NCBI GenBank assembly: GCA_013286425.1
Contig: JABDFS010000021.1
Span: 1-40,027, forward strand
From: Bacteroidota bacterium
GTDB taxonomy: Bacteria; Bacteroidota; Bacteroidia; Chitinophagales; Chitinophagaceae
Direction of reading: 5' to 3'
Length of the DNA stretch: 40,027 nucleotides
A program made the translations under genes and the position numbers. Numbering within the stretch: position 1 is the first letter of the stretch; each line of letters starts with the position of its first letter. Shown here one piece after another: positions 36,190 to 40,027 of the stretch. A model generated the notes under the pieces. That model saw only the letters and a list, made by a program, of their open reading frames with translations. It was not told where the DNA came from and did not search any database.

Positions 36190-36848
36190 TTTGAAATATG
36201 AATGTTTGTTTCTGCAAATAAAGAAACAACTTTTTGGTTATTGTTAATTGGTTGCAGGATTAAAAAGGATGCAAAAAAAGAATCTGTGTGTATGTAAACA
36301 AAAACAATATTGTATTTGCAATGAATAAAGCGGCAATCTTTTTTTCATTACATGCACACTTCAAAGCTATTGCGTATAAATACTGAAGCATGCCTGTGGT
36401 TCGGGTCAATTGCTTAAAACACTACTGCTGTTACCACCAATACCGTACAGCATATAAAGGTAAAAATCATTTCCTTCTTCAACCGGTAAACATGAAAACA
36501 GGTATTTCAATAGTACCTGTAAGCAGATTTATTCGAAAAAAATACGATATAACTTCGATATTTCTTCAATACAATAGATCGAAGTTATATCGAAATTATA
36601 TCGAAGAAATATCGAAGTTATATCGAAGAAATGCTTTAGTTGATACAAATTTGTCTTGAAACAATAATGAAAAGAGTGATTAATATAATTGCAGGTGATC
36701 TGCAGTGCATAAAATTTTATCCTGAAATAATTCCGGGTTTATCAATCTATTCCTGGAGATATGTAACAGGCCTATGAACAATTAGTTGCACCAGGGTTTG
36801 ATAAACATCTCATGAAAGAATAATTTTATGATGCAGTAAACCAAATAT
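36190..36848. other. Intergenic region with 11-bp inverted and direct array
   Basis: These 659 bases separate divergent genes. They contain the 11-bp array at 36548-36633. Downstream of it two short frames have protein-like composition: MKRVINIIAGDLQCIKFYPE and onward (36667-36777) and, in another frame right after it, AYEQLVAPGFDKHLMKE ending at a TAA near 36822. Together these might be a frameshifted gene remnant, but there is no firm evidence. The promoters of the neighbours also lie here. Confidence 0.45.
36548..36633. repeat. 11-bp tandem array with inverted half, unit TCGAAGTTATA
   Basis: Five direct units lie at 36579, 36590, 36601, 36612 and 36623 (TCGAAGTTATA, TCGAAATTATA, TCGAAGAAATA, TCGAAGTTATA, TCGAAGAAATG). 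Two units lie inverted at 36548-36558 and 36559-36569, followed by a 9-base spacer. Together 36545-36567 and 36603-36625 form a perfect 23-bp inverted repeat. The period is strictly 11 bases. Confidence 0.9.
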
Positions 36849-37169
36849 ATGATTGCAAGAATCTGGCATGGTTACACAACCATTGAAAATGCAAAAACTT
36901 ATGAAGAACTATTAAAGCATGAGATATTCAAAGGCATTGCAGCGAAAAATATAAAAGGCTATAAAAAAATTGAATTATTAAAAAGAGCGTTGCAGGATGA
37001 ATGTGAGTTCACCACTATTATGTGGTTTGAAAATATTGATGCCGTAAAAGCATTTATGGGCGAAGATTATGAAACAGCATATGTATTGCCCGAAGCGCAG
37101 CAACTGCTAAAACATCATGATATAAAGTCTGTTCATTGCGAAGTGATCCATGAATTGAATTATGACTGA
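36849..37169 (+). CDS. Antibiotic biosynthesis monooxygenase-like protein
   Basis: A 106-residue protein with the dimeric alpha/beta-barrel pattern: first strand MIARIWHGYTTIENAKTYEE, helix YEELLKHEIFKGIAA, strand GYKKIELLKRALQDECEF, TTIMWFENIDAVKAFMGEDY and a final strand SVHCEVIHELNYD. Small proteins of this kind often degrade or modify aromatic or haem-like molecules, but no catalytic signature is visible. It precedes the FKBP gene by 55 bases on the same strand, so the two might share a transcript. Confidence 0.75.
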   Translation: MIARIWHGYTTIENAKTYEELLKHEIFKGIAAKNIKGYKKIELLKRALQDECEFTTIMWFENIDAVKAFMGEDYETAYVLPEAQQLLKHHDIKSVHCEVIHELNYD

Positions 37170-37224
37170 TGTTATAATTTAATAAACTCATCAACCTTAC
37201 ATTTGTTGTTCAAAAAATATTTTT

Positions 37225-37647
37225 ATGAGCGTACAGGACAAGTTAAAAGCAATGTTCCAGGAAAGAGCAGATGAACAGGAAAAGTTTCTGCAGGATAATG
37301 CAACAAAAGAAGGTGTGGTAACATTGCCATCCGGTTTGCAGTACACTATTTTACAGGAAGGCAATGGTAATAAACCCGGGCCTGCCACAATGGTTACCGT
37401 GCATTATGAAGGCAGCCTTACTGAAGGGAAAATTTTTGACAGTTCATATAAACGTGGCAACCCGGCAACATTTGGTGTGCACGAGGTAATACGCGGCTGG
37501 ACAGAAGCTTTACAACTGATGCCTGTTGGCAGCAAATGGAGATTGTTTATACCATCATCATTGGGTTACGGAGAAAGAGGTGCAGGCGGTTCAATACCAC
37601 CTTATTCAACTTTGATATTTGATGTTGAATTATTGGATATGCGTTGA
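37225..37647 (+). CDS. FKBP-type peptidyl-prolyl cis-trans isomerase
   Basis: A 140-residue protein that speeds cis-trans isomerisation of X-Pro bonds. After an N-terminal helix (about 1-30; QDKLKAMFQERADEQEKFLQ), the FKBP domain has VTVHYEGSLTEGKIFDSSY, FGVHEVIRGWTEALQLMPVG, SKWRLFIPSSLGYGERG and STLIFDVELLD. The active-site aromatic and Asp residues of the family (YEG, FDSS, W in RGW, GYG) are present. There is no signal peptide, so it is probably cytosolic. It converges on the gamma-glutamyltransferase gene, with 23 bases between the stops. Confidence 0.95.
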   Translation: MSVQDKLKAMFQERADEQEKFLQDNATKEGVVTLPSGLQYTILQEGNGNKPGPATMVTVHYEGSLTEGKIFDSSYKRGNPATFGVHEVIRGWTEALQLMPVGSKWRLFIPSSLGYGERGAGGSIPPYSTLIFDVELLDMR

Positions 37648-37670
37648 TGATGTATCATTCTTTATAACAG

Positions 37671-39368
37671 TTAATATCCTGCAGCCATTCCATCTTTTCT
37701 TGGGTCTGATGCACCATGATATACCTTGTTTTTTGAATCGTATTGAATGCATTGATAGCCGCCATAATTACCCGGTTGCTGCCATGCAACTTTATGTCCG
37801 TAACCCAGCAATGTTCTTATTGTTTCAAAAGAAAAGCCTGACTCAAGATAAATAGTTCCAACACCAGTGCTTTTTGCTCCGGTTGGTTCAGATGAACCCT
37901 GGTGGTCTATGCGTGGTGCATCACCGGCTTCCTGCGGATTCATTCCAAAATCAATCATGTTTATTAAAACCTGCACTTGTCCTTCGGGTTGAAAACTTCC
38001 GCCCATTACACCAAAGCTCATGTAAGGCTGATCATCTTTTGTAACAAACGCAGGAATGATGGTATGAAAAGGCCTTTTATGCGGAGCATAGGAATTGTTT
38101 TTTCCTTCTTCCAACGTAAATAACCTGCCCCGGTTTTGCAACACAAATCCTAAACTATCGGGCACTATTCCACTGCCAAAAGCAAAGTAGTTGCTTTGTA
38201 TTAATGATACCATATTGCCTTCTGAATCTGCAACAGTTAAGTAAACTGTTTCACCATCTTTCAATGATATATCACCTGCAGCAAAATCATCGGCAGCATG
38301 ATCAGGTTTTATCAATGCTCTTCGTTGTGCAGCATATTCTTTTGATATTAATGTTGTAACAGGAATATTTGCAAAAGCAGGATCTGCATAATATTTAGCG
38401 CGGTCTTCATACGCAAGCTTTTTCGCTTCAACAAACAAATGGATATGCTCTGCGCTGCCGAATGCAATTTTGCTGAAATCAAATCCTTCCAGAATATTCA
38501 GCATTTGTAAAACAGCAATGCCTTGCCCGTTAGGCGGTAACTCCCAAACACGATAACCGCGATATGTTGTTGAAACAGGCTCAACCCATGTTGCAGAATC
38601 ATCAGCTAAATCTTTATAAGAAAGAAAGCCGCCATTTTTTTTCATAAATGCATCAATCGTTTTTGCAATGTCGCCTTTATAAAAAGCATCTCTTCCGCCT
38701 GTTGCAATTTTGCTCAATGTATTTGCAAGCTGAGGGTTTTTAAACACTTCACCTTTTTGCGGCACTTGTCCGTTTGGATAATATAAAGCTGAAAAATCTG
38801 GATAAGCAGCGTATGTAGTTTTTGAATCATTCAATTCATACGCAAATTCATCTGCAATCGGAAAACCATTGCGCGCATAACTAATTGCAGGCGCAAGTAT
38901 TTGCTGCATGGTTAATGAACCGAATTTTTTGTTGAGTGCAAACCAGCCATCAACGCAACCGGGTGTGGAAACAGGCAAAGGTCCATACAAGGGTATTGCA
39001 GTAAAATTTCTTTTTTTGAATTCATCCATCGTTAACGCATACGGCGAATGGCCCGAAGCATTAATGCCATACAATTTTTTTGTTTTCGCATCATATACAA
39101 TTGCAAACAGATCGCCGCCTATACCGTTCATCTCAGGTTCAACAACACCAAGCACCGCATTGGCTGCAATGGCAGCGTCAATTGCATTACCGCCTTGTTT
39201 TAGAATATCAATGGCAGCCTGTGTTGCCAGTGGGTGACTGGTGCAAGCCATACCATGTTGTGCAAGCACTTCAGAACGCGTTGCAAAAGTTTTTCCATTT
39301 AAACGATCCTGTGCAGCAGTGAATAAAACACAGAAGAAAAAGCAAGTCAGTATGATTGTTTGTTTCAT
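37671..39368 (-). CDS. Gamma-glutamyltransferase family protein
   Basis: A 565-residue periplasmic enzyme that should process itself and transfer or hydrolyse the gamma-glutamyl group of glutathione-like peptides. A signal peptide lies at 1-19 (MKQTIILTCFFFCVLFTAA). The large-subunit region has GGNAIDAAIAANAVLGVVEP and GIGGDLFAIVYD. The autoprocessing and nucleophile region reads DGETVYLTVADSEGN, where Thr374 aligns with the catalytic Thr of E. coli Ggt (TTHYSVVD). The usual TTH is replaced by TVY, as in the YwrD-like subgroup, so glutathione activity may be low. FGSGIVPDSLGFVLQNRG and SFGVMGGSFQPEGQVQ follow as expected. Confidence 0.93.
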   Translation of the reverse strand: MKQTIILTCFFFCVLFTAAQDRLNGKTFATRSEVLAQHGMACTSHPLATQAAIDILKQGGNAIDAAIAANAVLGVVEPEMNGIGGDLFAIVYDAKTKKLYGINASGHSPYALTMDEFKKRNFTAIPLYGPLPVSTPGCVDGWFALNKKFGSLTMQQILAPAISYARNGFPIADEFAYELNDSKTTYAAYPDFSALYYPNGQVPQKGEVFKNPQLANTLSKIATGGRDAFYKGDIAKTIDAFMKKNGGFLSYKDLADDSATWVEPVSTTYRGYRVWELPPNGQGIAVLQMLNILEGFDFSKIAFGSAEHIHLFVEAKKLAYEDRAKYYADPAFANIPVTTLISKEYAAQRRALIKPDHAADDFAAGDISLKDGETVYLTVADSEGNMVSLIQSNYFAFGSGIVPDSLGFVLQNRGRLFTLEEGKNNSYAPHKRPFHTIIPAFVTKDDQPYMSFGVMGGSFQPEGQVQVLINMIDFGMNPQEAGDAPRIDHQGSSEPTGAKSTGVGTIYLESGFSFETIRTLLGYGHKVAWQQPGNYGGYQCIQYDSKNKVYHGASDPRKDGMAAGY

Positions 39369-39643
39369 GATAAATTTTAATTAATCAGCAAACAAGAAAG
39401 AAGTAATCAATAAAATTAACTATAAGCTGTTAATTGAAATGTGCAGAGTATAATAGTTTTATTGATCATACACATTAGTAGAAATGACTTGTATTTTTTT
39501 AATTTCAATTAATCGTGTAATATGCACGCGAATACCAAATACTGTTTTGTGAGTGATTGTTTTTGCTGTAAACTGATATTCTAAACCATAACATTTACTA
39601 TAATCTTCAAATATTTATTCTTTAATTTTTAAATCCCAAACAC

Positions 39644-40027
39644 ATGAATTATTACATTCAGGCATTACGTAAGTATGCAGTTTTCAGCGGAAGAGCAAGA
39701 CGCAGTGAATACTGGTACTTTGTTTTGTTCAATTTTATTTTTACAATCGTTGCAACAATTTTGGATAATGTTATACACGATACTTTTAGTTTGCAGGGCG
39801 TACCGATTTTATATGGCTATGTTTATTTGGTGTATGCACTGTTTGTTTTTTTACCAAGTTTATCAGTATTGGTAAGGAGGCTGCATGATATTGGAAAATC
39901 AGGCTGGTTTATATTCATAACTTTAATTCCTATTGCCGGTGCAATATGGTTGCTGGTGCTTCTTTTTAAAGACAGCCAGCCGGGCGAAAATGAATACGGG
40001 CCAAACCCGAAAGGCATTGGCAATTAT
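39644..40027 (+). CDS. DUF805 membrane protein (3' end outside window)
   Basis: An open frame of 128 codons from the ATG at 39644 to the window edge, with no stop seen. The translation begins MNYYIQALRKYAVFSGRARR and has the family-typical GRARRSEYWYFVLFN start, a first helix (FIFTIVATIL), a second (LVYALFVFLPSLSVLVRRLH) with the conserved RRLHDIGKSGW, a third (FIFITLIPIAGAIWLLVLLF), and a terminal DSQPGENEYGPNPKG tail. The tail suggests that only a few residues are missing. It is an inner-membrane protein of unknown function. Confidence 0.93.
   Translation, partial: MNYYIQALRKYAVFSGRARRSEYWYFVLFNFIFTIVATILDNVIHDTFSLQGVPILYGYVYLVYALFVFLPSLSVLVRRLHDIGKSGWFIFITLIPIAGAIWLLVLLFKDSQPGENEYGPNPKGIGNY

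Noticed and set aside
36667..36777. Small plus-strand gene of 36 codons
   Set aside because: No recognisable family. It may be part of a frameshifted remnant together with the frame after it, but this cannot be shown here.

Overview
The window is a 40 kb chromosomal segment from a member of the Bacteroidota, most likely a Chitinophagaceae-like soil or freshwater organism. The reasons are a large secreted protein with a type IX secretion C-terminal sorting domain, MG2/TonB-plug and carboxypeptidase-regulatory-domain surface proteins, a DUF2911 protein, a GH18-polysaccharide deacetylase-GT2 fusion, AT-rich intergenic DNA and few strong Shine-Dalgarno sequences. No rRNA, tRNA, CRISPR array or intact insertion sequence was seen.

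Layout. Positions 1-6034 hold the 3' part of a giant secreted repeat protein (calcium-binding MopE-like repeats, beta-helix, Calx-beta, T9SS tail), closed by a strong hairpin. A 900-base gene-poor stretch follows with an interspersed inverted repeat, an 11-bp tandem array and a possible gene scrap. Two small minus-strand genes (6940-7780) come next. A plus-strand block (7938-15978) has an ABC transporter pair, two exported surface proteins and a DUF2911/TPR protein.

Positions 16013-21629 are the most interesting part: a tight minus-strand operon of three genes encoding a TIR protein, a SIR2-like protein and a large membrane-anchored nSTAND1-type NTPase with 16 WD40 blades. The TIR and SIR2 proteins carry a homologous ~50-residue C-terminal helical tail. 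The set looks like a STAND-controlled, NAD-targeting immune or cell-suicide system that is related in its parts to Thoeris and Avs but matches neither.

Positions 21816-29150 carry housekeeping genes on the minus strand (hemE, icd) and a 1405-residue membrane sensor with a Cache-like exterior and what looks like a degenerate NTPase plus winged-helix C-terminus. Positions 29518-40027 are mostly unlinked single genes: YciI-like protein, OmpA-family lipoprotein, RibD/DHFR-like reductase, the three-domain GH18-CE4-GT2 polymer enzyme, a Rossmann protein, an acyl-CoA thioesterase, a small monooxygenase-like protein, an FKBP isomerase, a gamma-glutamyltransferase and the start of a DUF805 membrane protein that runs off the window.

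A cross-cutting observation is that three separate intergenic regions each hold a tandem array with a period of exactly 11 bp but an unrelated unit sequence. Two of them also have inverted copies of the unit on the other side of a short spacer.
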